Source: Epiperipatus broadwayi (Eukaryota > Onychophora > Udeonychophora > Euonychophora > Peripatidae). From it: a DNA stretch of 64,000 bases. The notes under the pieces are model-generated. The model saw nothing but the letters and a program-made list of their open reading frames with translations, had not been told where the DNA came from and did not search any database. The position numbers and the translations under genes were made by a program. Of the stretch, positions 37,681-49,740 are shown piece after piece (positions within the stretch are counted from its first letter, which is position 1; each line of letters starts with the position of its first letter). The stretch covers positions 1,624,992 through 1,688,991 of the forward strand of contig JAQFVV010006313.1 in assembly GCA_028023455.1 (NCBI GenBank), read 5' to 3'.

Positions 37681-39189
37681 TTTTGATCACCCATGAAAAC
37701 CAAAAACATAATTAACCGGTAATGAACCCATGCAAGCATCTATACCCAACTTAAATTTAATGCAATTTTATTTATGGGTGTCGAGTATGAATGGACTACG
37801 TAGATTTGCATTTGAAAATAAATCATTCTATCCCCATTTAACCTTAGGCTAAAAATTTGCAGTCAACCTGGTGTCAATCCATCTGATATATCGATGTATT
37901 CAATGTAATACGAACATGGCAACACAAAATAGGTTAAGATAAGACATTGACTCTGTCAGATAGGAATATTACATCTATCTAATGAGAAGAACAATAAAAA
38001 AAACTCCATAGAAATGGACTGTGGTCCTTTTTGCTGACTTACGATCGCATTCCCTAGGCAAGAGGAAGTGTGCAGCATATACAAGCAATTCTGCCCATAG
38101 CAAATCTCGAATTACATCTACTAACTACATCAATATATCCAATTCATTGATCCAATTCAACCACGAAACAAATAACCTAAGATTACCCTCCCCTAATATA
38201 ACTTCATGCCCGACTAAAGTTTAACATTTATGTAATTTAGTCTAATGAAAAACAAAAATCATAATAGAAACTTAAAAGAACAAAAAAATTAAATGGAAAT
38301 GATTTTAAATATAAAAAAATACATCAAATGGCATTATTAATATTAATCTACATTGGTCAGATAGGATTCTATTTGTATTATTTAAATACGGAAAGTTTTT
38401 AATTTAATGTTCATTAATTATAAAGTTCTTACGGTTTTAAACAGTTCATCTTTATCTATTGCTTGCCATTTGAACGTGAATTCCCATGCCATCCAAATAA
38501 AGATTGGTATTCTGTTGGCCGTTTTATTTATTCATCCGGAGGTTTTTACTCCATCCGGTCCTCAATGTAGAAAATGATAGTTTATTTCTCTTTCTTTCTA
38601 GCAGAACTGAAGGGATTGAAGAGTGCATCTTTTCAATCCCTTCACCTCCAACTCTCCGACTTAACACATCTTAGTCTTCTCTTAATAATCTTTAATAATT
38701 TCCAATTTTTCCTTTTATATTTATCTTAAGGACTGACTCAACATTACGTCATTGAGGATGGTGGTCTTTTCGCTGAGGTCTGATTCCATAGGGATTTCTT
38801 TTTATTTGCTAAAAGTTTCTATTATTTTCCTATCTGACCGTTGTTTATACATTTAAATGCCCAAGGGCTTATTCACTTGGACTAATTAAAATAATCATTT
38901 CCATAACATTAATTAACCTGTTTTCCAAATCCAAAGATATATTTAAAGATAAATTTAAAGATATAATTTTATCTCCAAATCTTTTTAAAATTTAGTTTTA
39001 AAATACTTTTTCTTTAATAAAGTTTTATTTTAATAATTTTTCTCCTCTGTGCGATTTATATATATACGAGTTTAAGGTAGAATTTATTTTCAATTTTTCT
39101 GTCTTAAAAAAAAAAATTTAAATGCGAACTTTTTATTTTAATGTTTAATAATAAAAAAAAATAATGTAACGTCGTCTGTGCTCGTTACA
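37681..39189 (-). mobile_element. Probable solo LTR, about 1.5 kb
   Basis: The right end, read on the minus strand, starts TGTAACGAGCACAGACG, resembling the TGTAACAAACG start of the gag-only element's LTR. Both flanks read ATATA (37,676-37,680 and 39,190-39,194). Size (1509 bp) and base composition (less AT-rich, more CpG than the surroundings) match the 1.57-kb LTRs at 17-22 kb, but the body sequence is different, so it would be another family. No gag or pol is attached. The left border is inferred only from the flanking repeat. The 67-codon frame at 38,021-38,224 has no support. Confidence 0.4.
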
Positions 39190-39199
39190 ATATATATAT

Positions 39200-39400
39200 A
39201 TAAATAAAAATTAATATAGCCAGAAAAACTAATTAAAATTCTTCTGCAACCATAGTTTTAGCTATTAATAAATATACCTATTTATTAATAGATAAAACCA
39301 TGGTTATAGATAAATTTTAGTAAAGTTTATTTTTTGGAGCAGTATTGTAATAGTATATGAATTTCTATTTTATTTATTATTACTAGTACAGTGTGAGACA
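39200..39400. repeat. Family C foldback repeat, copy 2 (short)
   Basis: AACCATAGTTTTAGCTATTA faces TAATAGATAAAACCATGGTT across a short centre. The flanking arms match those at 42,120-42,470 and 11,191-11,785, including the end phrase TTATTACTAGTA. Confidence 0.7.
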
Positions 39401-39431
39401 GTAGTTAATGCATATATATATATTACTATAA

Positions 39432-39780
39432 CAACATGTGAAAATTTTACAAATCTATTTAAATAATAATTGAACTGCCCTCTAGCTGCGAAGTTTGATA
39501 ACTTTTTACAATAAGAGAGTGGACCACCTCTTAATGTCTTTTAGATATTTTTATGTACAGCCACCAGTGGCAAGTTCGATAACTTTTTACAATAAGAGAA
39601 TGGACCACCTCTTAATATCTTTTAGATATTTTTATATACAGCCACCAGATGGCTGTACATAAAAATATCTAAAAGGCATTAAGATATGGTCCACTCTTTT
39701 ATTGTAAAAAGTTATCAAACTTGGCAGCTAGAGGGCAGTTCAATTATTATTTAAATAGATTTGTATATTTTTCACATGTT
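39432..39780. repeat. Palindromic MITE-like element with internal 81-bp duplication
   Basis: Starts AACATGTGAAAA and ends TTTTCACATGTT. Long arms include CAATTATTATTTAAATAGAT on the right and its complement on the left. The left arm contains two tandem copies (starting about 39,488 and 39,570) of a unit with GATAACTTTTTACAATAAGA and TCTTTTAGATATTTTTAT. The centre is CAGCCACCAGATGGCTG. There is no coding sequence, and no clear target duplication was found. Confidence 0.8.
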
Positions 39781-39830
39781 ATAATTATTCATTTTGAAAA
39801 TATTATTTATCATTACGTATATATATATGA

Positions 39831-40170
39831 CATAGGAGATTTGAACACAAACATCTAAGCTCCCTTAAACCATACACTCTATTTCATACAACTGATACAC
39901 ATGACTACATACATGTGAAAAACATAAATGATTAATATGCATATTTTGTTTTAAACCAGCACTCATCAATTGGTTCAGATCATCATCTCCCCCACATAAA
40001 TATATAATTAGTACTCAGTTTATATTAAGAAAGCAACTCTTCACACTTTAATTGACATGCTTCAATCTACTCCATCCTTCAAGTCTTCAGATATCCATAC
40101 TTTTTAAAAATCTGATGATGGAATACTAAAAATCCCTTGTTAATGCCAATATTATTGGCATGCCCATGTT
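39831..40170 (+). repeat. Dispersed repeat family A, copy 3
   Basis: Matches 636-970 in the same orientation, from the minus-strand tRNA-like segment (GTTTGTGTTCAAATCTCC on the minus strand, near 39,840-39,870) through CTACTCC to AAATCCCTTGTTAATGCCAA. It is a single copy, not an inverted pair. Confidence 0.7.
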
Positions 40171-42119
40171 GACTTTAAGTCACTTTGACTTCTGATGCAT
40201 AGAACATTGTTCATGTACATGCAAAGAAGAGGGATGGGCAGGATACAGGCTGAATTTGGAAAAATTTAAATACAAGTATATTTTATATATCTGGATTCTA
40301 GATGAGACTTTCAAGCTTTCTTAAGTGGATGGTTGAAAGGCGGTTCATAATCTTGTTTAAATTCCCTATACTATATCTAGACTCCAGGTAAATAAATATA
40401 CTTACATTTAAAATATATTGCAATAATTAGCTGGAAAATGTTTTAATTCTGTTTTTCATAGCATCTTCCATAATTTTAGATAAATTTCTTTTAATACCAA
40501 TTAAATTTTATTACAAGTTAGATCAGAAATAAACATGAAATTTGTTCCATATTAATTATATTGAATCTTTCATCATAGACATAACACCATCAATTAATAA
40601 GATACCGATAAAGAAATGGTATTTAATGTAAATGAATAAGACAACAAAACTAATTGACATATTTATTAACATATAAGAAAAGTAATATATTTTAGTATCT
40701 TGGCAATTGAAAATTAGTTTAATTTCTTATATTGTTAATGCCAAAATTAAAATAAATAAACTTCCAAATGTAATTTTTATTGGATTATAAAATGAAAATT
40801 TTATTAGAAGTATCTTTAGTTTCATTGTATGGTGATTTCACATCTACAAATTGAATGACTTGTATGAATTTATTCTATATCATAATAGTATTGTTTACTA
40901 ATTTTTTAATATATTTAATAATATTATCCACATTGACATCAATGTGCATGACATCACATAATTCATAAATCTTTTCATGCAGATTTAAATACGAGGTACA
41001 GCTTTATACAGGAATTTAACATCAATGATCTTGTATGATTAGAGGTGTAAATTATACAAACAAAGCATTTTGTAATAGTATACTTGTTATAAGCAAGAAT
41101 GTCAACTTCAATATCAATAATAATATTGTATACCATTATTTTATATCATCTACTCATTTCTCTATAAAGAAGTATGAGAAACCCTATTTACATATAACAC
41201 AACATTAAAATTATGATCACGTCGTTGAGACCTGTATTTTGTCATCAGTGAGTAACAACAATTATACATATATCTTAGTAAATAAGTCTGTAATTGAAAT
41301 GCCTTCACAAATAATTATATTTATAAAATATTAAATCAAAACATACTATAATGAATAGCAAACCAATCAATAAATATCAGACATCTTCTGTAATGTATGG
41401 AATATATTAATAACACAAACAATTAATATTCATATTATTATTATTATTTAGTATAGAAGAAATAATATGACAAGCACATAATACAATATTGAATAATAAC
41501 TAATTTTTTAAATAACTTAAAATACTCATGGTTGTCATTTACATTGTCAATAAATGAAAATAACTATTAAATATAGACACATCTCAATTTCAACATTCTC
41601 CTAATTAACGACGGATAAATCTACACATTTAAATTACTAAAATTGCATTATTTTTTTTTAAGAAAATTTCAGAAAGTTATAGCAAATATTTAATCATTTT
41701 ACTTGTATAAGAATAAACTCCAAGGAATGATGTAACTTCGGGTTTTTTGCATTAATTAACCCATCTTAACTGCATACTTCTCTTGTCTTTCATTCATCTG
41801 TTTCATTATGAATTTATATAAAGTTATGATGACATTCAATGAAGAATTGTTTATATTTTTATCTAAAATTCTGATAATTTTATTCATTTAATTAAATAGT
41901 TTATTATTTTAATGATGTTAACCATAAAATAAACTATGTAAAGTTTTCATTATCTAATCATAAAATTAAAATATTACTCTAAACTTAAATATTTAAAATA
42001 TCAATTATTAACTTACTATTATAAAATGCTCACAATGTAGAAAACTCATTAAAATACATGATGTAGCAATAACTGATAAATATATATTAAATAGTGCCTA
42101 ATGCTATATTAGTAATAAT
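40171..42119. other. AT-rich DNA, nothing recognised
   Basis: No gene, RNA or element is supported. Confidence 0.55.
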
Positions 42120-42470
42120 AAATAAAATACAATTTTCATATAAAATTACAATACTAGTCAAAAAACAAAATAAAACTAAACTTTATTAAAACTTTCACAA
42201 CCATGGTTTCATCTACTAACAAATAGATATTTTCAAGTGAAATAACAACTTAACATGCCATCTATATATACTAAACAAATAACCTTCCCATTATTCACTT
42301 CAATATCCAACTTTCTTTAACATCAACTGATGTCTTCAAGAGATTCACTTGAAAAAGACTATTTATTAATTGATGAAATTATGGTTGTGAAGAATTTTAG
42401 CAGAGTTTAGTTTTTTTGGCTAGTATTATAATGTTATACAAATTTATATTTTATAAATAAATAAATAAAT
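42120..42470. repeat. Family C foldback repeat, copy 3
   Basis: The arms (about 42,130-42,245 and 42,335-42,450) share CTAGTCAAAAAACA/GGCTAGTATT-type ends, CACAACCATGGTTTCATC versus GATGAAATTATGGTTGTG, and TTTTCAAGTGAA versus TTCACTTGAAAA. A TAAA and TA microsatellite follows. Confidence 0.75.
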
Positions 42471-42476
42471 AAATAA

Positions 42477-42516
<40 letters not shown>
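42452..42516. repeat. (TAAA)n-(TA)n microsatellite
   Basis: Seven TAAA-type units followed by a TA run, at the edge of the family C copy. Confidence 0.95.
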
Positions 42517-42518
<2 letters not shown>

Positions 42519-45308
42519 TAAAAGTACATCCATCATTAAACAATTCATACTACTGTTTCTGACATAATTTACAAACAACTTGTGCAAAAATAGAGATGTC
42601 ATCATAGCATGTACTTTAATCTAAAGAATAAATAGGTTTGTTCTAAACATAAAGCATTCTTCATGTATTTATTTTCGAATCTGCAGTATACATAGACTAT
42701 GTTTTAATAGCAGATCCTTTATTTATTTTTTTAAAAATTTTATATATGATATTCAATATTAACAAATCTTTTAAGCATAATCTCTACTTGATCATAGATA
42801 TCTATATTAAAATGGCAATTAATGTATTCTTTAAATTATTTGCATGCTAATATTTTGTCTCATCTCCACACTGTCTATAACATCTTGTCAATTGTATACT
42901 CCTTAATCCATCTCAACTATTATATTTTACATTAGCTTTAAACTTTTGCTTATCAAATCATTTGTATCATCAAAATTACTAACTGCTTTATTAGGGTCTT
43001 GGATATTTATTTTATATTATTAATTATACTCTAAATAAAAATTTTCCTCTAATGTAATTGTCAAAGTTTCATAAACAACATTAATTAATGAATTTTGGTA
43101 AATATCTCATTCCCAACAAAAGTTCTTCTTTACATTAACTTTCAGTGTGCATTAAACTGCATTTTGTGAAACTTTTCAATTGCTAAAACTTCTAAAGTCT
43201 TCTCTTTAGAATCTAGACTGTTACCTTTATTAATCACTACATGCTTATTGTATCTACAGAATTCAGAATATTCTTAGTCATTACTTTACATAATAATATT
43301 TTTTCATTTCTATGTTTTATATTATGAATATTTGAAGATGAGGGTTATCCCTTATAACATATTTATACAATTTTACTTCTTTCAATTCACTTCCTTCAGA
43401 TAATTTCATTCAACTATAATTTTCTCCCATTTTCTTAAATAGTTGGTTCATTTTTATTCGTTCCATTTTATTTTACAATCAATCATTAATCCTCCTTTTA
43501 CTATATTACATTATTTTAATTTTTTTAAATCATTGTCACATTATCACCAGAATAAGTATCTGTTCTTTTGTATTTACTTGGATATCTCTTTCTGAAATAA
43601 TATTTGGATCTTCTCTTTATTTATTAATAAATTTAATTTATTGAATGTCACTTCTGTACTTTCTTTCTAAAATAAATAGATTCCATGCACATCACTTATC
43701 TTTTCTTTCTCTATGCTTTCAAATTAAGATTTATCTTTTTTTAAACTTATTCCATATTTTTATACAAATGTTCTATAGGAATAATTATTCTATAAACATG
43801 ATTTTTCTTAGACCAGGTCTCAAATTTCACAGAATAACATTTTGCAATTTTTACTTCAGTACCATTTACATATATGCCACTTATTATATATTAATGTAGT
43901 TGCACTACATTACAAATATTAAGATGTATGACTTATTATTCCATCTCATTTTAAACTGTAGATAAATGGTTCATTAAATAAATTTTAATATTTTTTTTTC
44001 TTCACACATTTTCTTGTTTTCTAGAAAATTTAATTATGAATTGCTTCTCTTTTACAATCACAATTTTTGTTACCATTGTTAAGAGGGTGAAAGTTATCTT
44101 AAAGTTTACAATTGAGTTTGAACCAATTCCAAATTCAATCCATATTTTCCATGATTTTTAAGTTCTAATTTAATTTCATTGGAGGATTTTTTTAAGGTTA
44201 TAATATCAAATATTAAAACCATTATCCTTAATAATTTTTATCTTTCTACTTTTACATGACATCTCATATACTTTACTTCCAATGATCCCATTCTTTGTTG
44301 AATCTATCGATATTACATTCTTGAAATACATATTTTCTATTAGTTGAAATATAATATAATTCTCCTGCTCTATCATTTGAAAACTTCATGATACATCTAT
44401 TTTTAAATCATTTTTATTAGAGAAAAGTTCATAATTTTAAGTTGTTTTTTTCTTCAAGCTCCACGATGATCAAAGCTCCACAATGACCAAATTTACTCAC
44501 AAAACTTTTATCTTTTTATATTTACCAATACTAGAAGTAAAGTCTACTGTAATAATTTAATTATGTTGTTCAGTCTGATTAAAATAACTTTGAACATCAA
44601 TATCAAATCTAATTCTTTATCAAATTGGATTTTTCTGCAGTTTGTATCCTCCATTAATTTGAATAATTTTTTTTGCCAATCGATCTTATAAACCACCAAT
44701 TTCCACTATTCTCATGCCATTCTACATGTGCTTTTTAATAGTTGGGCGTTTCTAATAAACTATATGACCTTTTAAAAATAATTGTATCTTTCCTTTTTAT
44801 CTTATTTAAATAAAGTCCAATGTTGTGCATTTAATATTATACATTTTTTTTTTATAAACTAGTACAGTTTTTCTTCACTTGATAGTAATTCCTATTTGTA
44901 CATATTTAATAAAATAAAATCATTTAATGGTAGTCTAGATTTACAATTAGAAATTCTTAGCACCCTCAACCTTTGACCAGTAACTTTAATCTTGATTGGA
45001 AATATTTTCTATATAAAATGATTTGTTTAAATTTCCAAAGGTATCATTAGAGTTTATGAATTATTTTATAAACAAAAATAAATATCAAAGACTAAATAAT
45101 AAACAAGTAAAGTATGATCTTAATTGTAAGACTAAATAAAATTTAATTTGATTATTTGATTTATCATTTTTTGGTTTATAATATTAAAATGTAACATGGT
45201 GGATTTTTGTGAATGTCTTACTTGACCATTGTTGAGTAAGAATAATGTTTTTAATGCTTAATATTTAAAAAATATGAGGAGAAAGTTCATGATATGTAAG
45301 ATTCATAG
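42517..45308. other. T-rich DNA; possibly a decayed minus-strand coding relic
   Basis: No gene can be called. On the minus strand between about 44,830 and 44,150, frame pieces such as VISIDSTKNGIIGSKVYEMS look less random than the background but are broken by stops. I cannot assign them. The plus-strand frame at 43,645-43,899 has no supporting feature. Confidence 0.35.
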
Positions 45309-46180
45309 TAATATATATATATATATATATATCCATACAGATGTGCCACCCAGTGCAAGCCAGAGCAATCAATGGATGGAAAAAGGTTTGTGCACAAAAT
45401 CTTTCTGCTTCTCCAATATTTTTAGACTGGTCTCTGGCTTGTGGCTTTCATGAGTAAGATGTCTTGGATTTGAAAGCACTGCATCTAAATTGTAGAATCG
45501 AATGCAGATCTAAGGTTTTTCACTGATAAAAACACAAGATAGAAACTAGTCTGGAGATATTGGATGGGTAATTACTAGATAAGGATTTTATGAACAGATG
45601 TTCTTGAATCCATTGATTACTCTGGCTTGCACTGGATAACATTATTGTTTGGAGAGTTTCACCTCTATGTTAACAGATTATGTATACATAGAAAAGAGTT
45701 ATCATGTGATGTTTAGTAGTTTAATACCAATCTTGCCTATAGGATGATAAGTGGATATGGTTATTAAATAACCAACCACACCAAAATATATAGATTCTAA
45801 ACTGATTTATGATCTATATAACTATTCATGTGAATGAGTTTGAATTGAAAACATTGTGTTTTTGGACTCATAGATTTGTAGTTAACTAAAGAAGTAAAAA
45901 GTGGCTGCTGGAGAGTTACATTAGATCCTAAGGTCTGGGTGCAGAGGATTCAGATCCAAGGTTCCTTACTGATGGAAGCAAAAAGCTAAAAACTGGTCTG
46001 ACAATATTTGATGAGCAGGCACTAGGTAGAGATTTTATACACAAACCTTCTTGCATCCTTAGATTACTCTAGACTCCACTAGGTGGTATTACCTTATGGA
46101 GAGATTAGGTTCTGTTTTAATAGCTTGTGTAAGAATAGAAAAGGGTGATCATGTGATGATTAGTGGTTTAATATATAAAT
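45309..46180. repeat. Local direct duplication with an inverted arm, about 445-bp period
   Basis: About 45,450-45,745 and 45,895-46,175 are diverged direct copies (CTAAGGTTTTTCACTGAT versus CCAAGGTTCCTTACTGAT; GAAAAGAGTTATCATGTGAT versus GAAAAGGGTGATCATGTGAT). The first copy also forms an inverted repeat with 45,337-45,430: CAGTGCAAGCCAGAG versus CTCTGGCTTGCACTG near 45,625. A (TA)n run (45,309-45,332) precedes it. No coding sequence; the family is unknown. Confidence 0.7.
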
Positions 46181-46324
46181 GTCCAGATTTATTTTGAATA
46201 TGAAAAAATAAAAGAAGTTTAAAAATAAATTTCTAAAAAAATTATATATATAAATAAATATGTGAATGATTATTAACATACTTTTTTTACCACATATTTA
46301 ATTTATGAATTAATTATTTGAATA

Positions 46325-47290
46325 CACCTGGGTCTCGCTTTATGCGGATTATTTTAACGTGATTTTGAAGTTATGCTATTCATATTTTTTCTTAATATCT
46401 TTCATATTTCACTATATTTATTAGATATCAAGAAATTTAAATTATTAATAACTTATTTTGAATTGAAATACTTTTTTTTTCTCAAAAATATAAAGTTATA
46501 TTAGCAGCTCACGTGAATATGGCCTGAAGCTGTATTTAGAACTTAGCTTCTAAGTAAATAACATATTTATACTAATGAGTAAATAATAATAATAGATTTA
46601 TACTTACATATAAAAATATCACAATACATATTCAAAATATTTAAACTTTTAAAATTTTTTATGTTATACATAAAAGAAATACATAATCTTTTAGATTTTT
46701 AAAATAAAAAACGAAGATTTTATAAACTGAAAACAATCTTTTTAATGATAATGTTTTAAATGCAATCTTATTTTTTAAATATAGAAACAGAAAACCATTA
46801 ACATAGCACAAGACTGAAAATGGCACTAGTTGTACATCACATCACGAATAAAAATAAAGTGACTTAACAGGTTTCTCTGTGCATAATTGCGGAGAGATTC
46901 TTGACTTCATTTAAAAAGAAGCCACAGTACATCACATCACATCGAATCTGATTTCTTATTAGTTTACAAACAAATTAGCGGTAATGATTAAAATATGTAT
47001 GAAAAATATAAAATTAAATACTGTAGTAATAAAAAAATGTAAAAAAAAGTTTATCTTGTATTAATATTTTTCAAATATTTGAAATTTTTTATTAGTCATA
47101 CTTTATTTGCTTATTTTTTTAATGCAAATTTTAAAGTATTTTTTCTTTGTTGCATTGCTTTTATGCGAATTCTGAAAATTACAGCCCCTCTCCCCCATTT
47201 TTCAAGGTAAATTAAGTCTGTTTTTGTGTGATTTTTTTTAATGCGGGTTTTCTGTGGAACCTATCTATCGCATAAAACGAGACCCAGGTG
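46325..47290. mobile_element. pogo/Tigger-like non-autonomous DNA transposon, 966 bp
   Basis: The terminal inverted repeats CACCTGGGTCTCGCTTTATGCG (22 bp, one T/C difference) lie at both ends, flanked by TA dinucleotides (46,323-46,324 and 47,291-47,292). TA duplication and a CTCG(C/T)TTTAT terminus fit the pogo/Tigger branch of Tc1/mariner. Subterminal TTATGCGAAT-type repeats recur inside. No transposase frame was seen. Confidence 0.75.
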
Positions 47291-47292
47291 TA

Positions 47293-48240
47293 TATATAAT
47301 TTCAGATCTGCATAAAGACAAGTAAATATATAAAAATAATTCAAGCTTGAAAAATATATTTTTATGTGTAATAATTATAATGCTAAACCTGGATTGAAAT
47401 ATAATTTTCAAGGGAAAAATATGTTATTAAATATTTTTTTAATAATTAATATTACAATTCATAGAAAACAGCTATTTAGTCTTAAAGGATGTTGATCAAT
47501 TAAAGAATAGTCTTATTTAAATTATTTAGTTAAAGTTAAAAATTTAAAAAACAACAACTGATAATTAATAATGATAAAAATCATTTAGCAAGACCAGATA
47601 TGTGTGTTTTTCAATTGAAAAAACATTATTTGTTTGTTTAAACATCAAATAGACTGCTTAAGTTAATCTGAAGACAACTTGAGGGTTTATGATTATATAT
47701 ATAATGCAGGAAATTTTGTAAAATCCATCACTAGAGATAAAATTAGATTAATTGTCAAAAAGAAAAGAAACGAGTTGTAAATATGACAAATCATTATTCT
47801 AACAGAAGTTCTGTATCACCTTTTTATATAAAAGTCAGATATCTACAAAATACTTTTATTACGATTCATATTCTGTATAAAATGAAAAATTCCTTATTGT
47901 AATGATCTTTAACAAAATGTGATGAGAATCCATTAAGTTTTTTTTTTAATGAAATATTTCAAAAATGAATAGATATCATGCCTCTTAGTCTAAAATGTTT
48001 TATATATATATATATAAGCTTGCTTACTGCATGTATATAATTGAAATATATTTTTCTGCAGAAAATTCTTGTTTTTGAGATCCGTTCAATTTTGATCAAA
48101 GAGACCCCAAAGAATATAGTATTTAGAGATTTACGTATTGATAAGTTCAGATACAATATATTTAGAAAAAATATCTAGATTCTAATTTTATTTATTTTAT
48201 CAAATCTATGATAAAAATTTAAACATCTAAAATACAAGGA
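47293..48240. other. AT-rich DNA, nothing recognised
   Basis: Contains a short (TA)n run near 48,000-48,016. The minus-strand frame at 47,959-48,156 lacks support. Confidence 0.55.
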
Positions 48241-48249
48241 ATAAATTAA

Positions 48250-48803
48250 AAATATATTCTTTAATTATAAACAAAATAATTTGGGTACCTAATAGTGACC
48301 CAGAAAATATAAAATGGGTAAAACTTTCATATGTTCCTAAAATTTATAATACATTATTAAAAAATAAAAATTATATAGATAAAAATATTAAAATAGGATG
48401 GTCAAACAGTAAAACTCTTGATATATTAGTAGGGAATTACAAAATAAAAGATGATATAAAATATAAAAAGGGTATAGTATATAAAATTACTTGTGGGGTT
48501 TGCAGTATGGTTTGTTATGGATATACAGCAAAACAATTAGAAGAAAGGGCTAAAGAGCATAATAATGCTATTAATAGAAGAGATGACAGATCTGCATTAT
48601 ATGTTCACTACTTAAAATATGGACATAGAATAGATTGTGTCAAGAATATAAGTCCATTAAATTATATTAAAGAAATTAATAGAAGGAAAATATATGAAAC
48701 CAATTACATTAATTATAACAAAAATAATTGTATGAACATTTATAAAACATCAATTAATTTAACTAATAATTGGATAATGAAAAATGAATGGGGGGTTGTA
48801 TAA
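48250..48803 (+). pseudogene. PLE connector and intact GIY-YIG endonuclease frame
   Basis: One continuous frame without its 5' part. It reads WVKLSYVPKIYNTLL, then IGWSNSKTLDILVGNYKIKD, then GIVYKITCGVCSMVCYGYTA. Thus the GIY half (VYKI), a CGVC cysteine pair and the YIG half (CYG) are present. They are followed by the helix arginine (EERAKEH), HYLKYGH and KIYETNYI with the likely catalytic Glu. The CGVC pair, lost in copy 2 through a frameshift, is kept here. It ends NEWGVV with TAA at 48,801-48,803. The methionine at 48,507 is internal. The RT is absent, so the copy cannot move by itself. It looks younger than the other remnants. Confidence 0.85.
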
Positions 48804-48904
48804 TATGTGTAGTTATATTTAAGTATAATTATGGGCTTGTGTTAATTTTATATAGAACCAGTAGATGTCACTGTGTATGCAGTATAGGTTATTTTTGTAA
48901 TTAA

Positions 48905-48960
48905 ACCATATTGAAAAGGGCAAAAATTTAAAATTTGCCAAAAAGAGCTTTTATATGTTT
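48905..48960 (+). ncRNA. PLE 3'-end hairpin, partner of the one near 17,050
   Basis: CCATATTGAAAAGGGCAAAA, loop, AAAATTTGCCAAAAAGAGCT then TTTATATG. GGCAAA pairs with TTTGCC, and CATA with TATG. The GAAA of the copy-2 version is AAAA here, a C-G to C-A change. See the hammerhead comment for copy 2. Confidence 0.3.
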
Positions 48961-49134
48961 TATTTGTGATGATTATATGACTATATTACAGCTATTGTTA
49001 TATATCATTTTGTTGATAGTAAAGATATTTTATTATATCTATGATTTCTTTTTAATGATAAAAATTGTATTTAAATATGAGATTTTACTATATTCATTAT
49101 ATTGATTTTTATTATATATTATTATAATCTATTG

Positions 49135-49740
49135 AACAGATGAAATTAATCTCCAATCATGCACTATTTTTACTATTTCAAATCTCCACACACTCACCCA
49201 TCAAACAGTTTTAAAGCTTAAGTAAATCACTTAAGCTTAGAGTGTATTATCTATACATCAATCCTTACTAATCATGCTTATATAAGAGCTTGAATTTATT
49301 GTGTGTTTGATGTTGTAATCGAATACTGAATTGACAAACTTAGTTAACCTATCAGAGAAGAAAGACAGTGTTATTTTTGACCACATATTTTTAGGCATAT
49401 ATTAATTATGAATAAATGTTAATCTACTAATATTAAGTGCTGAAGAAAACTAACCTCTGATCATGCATTGTTTCATAATTATTAAAAATCTCTGGAAAGT
49501 CTTTTTTCTGTGATAGGCTAACTAAATTTGTACAATTCATTTGTCAATTATGCCATCAGGCACACAATAGCTTCAATCTTTGATATAAGCATGGTAAGTA
49601 AGCATTGGTGTATATATGAATATTCCCTTAGCTTAAGTTATTCACTTAAGCTTTTGAAACTCTTACTGATGGATGAGTGTGTGGAGACCTATAATAGTTA
49701 CAAAAGCGATTTTTGATTGAAGATTAATTTTCTTCTGAGT
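49135..49740. repeat. Foldback element, about 150-bp arms
   Basis: The left arm (about 49,135-49,290) and right arm (about 49,585-49,740) are inverted copies: CTCCACACACTCACCCATCA versus TGATGGATGAGTGTGTGGAG, and AAGCTTAAGTAAATCACTTA versus TTATTCACTTAAGC. A third partial copy of the outer end lies at about 49,438-49,500. No coding sequence. Confidence 0.8.

Larger units (their letters stand above)
48250..49000 (+). mobile_element. Penelope-like retroelement 3' portion, copy 4
   Basis: 5'-truncated PLE with connector, GIY-YIG endonuclease and the same 3' end as copy 2 (GATGTCACTGT, CATATTGAAAAGGGC, AATTTGCC, GCTTTTATA). It belongs to the same family as copy 2. Confidence 0.85.
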
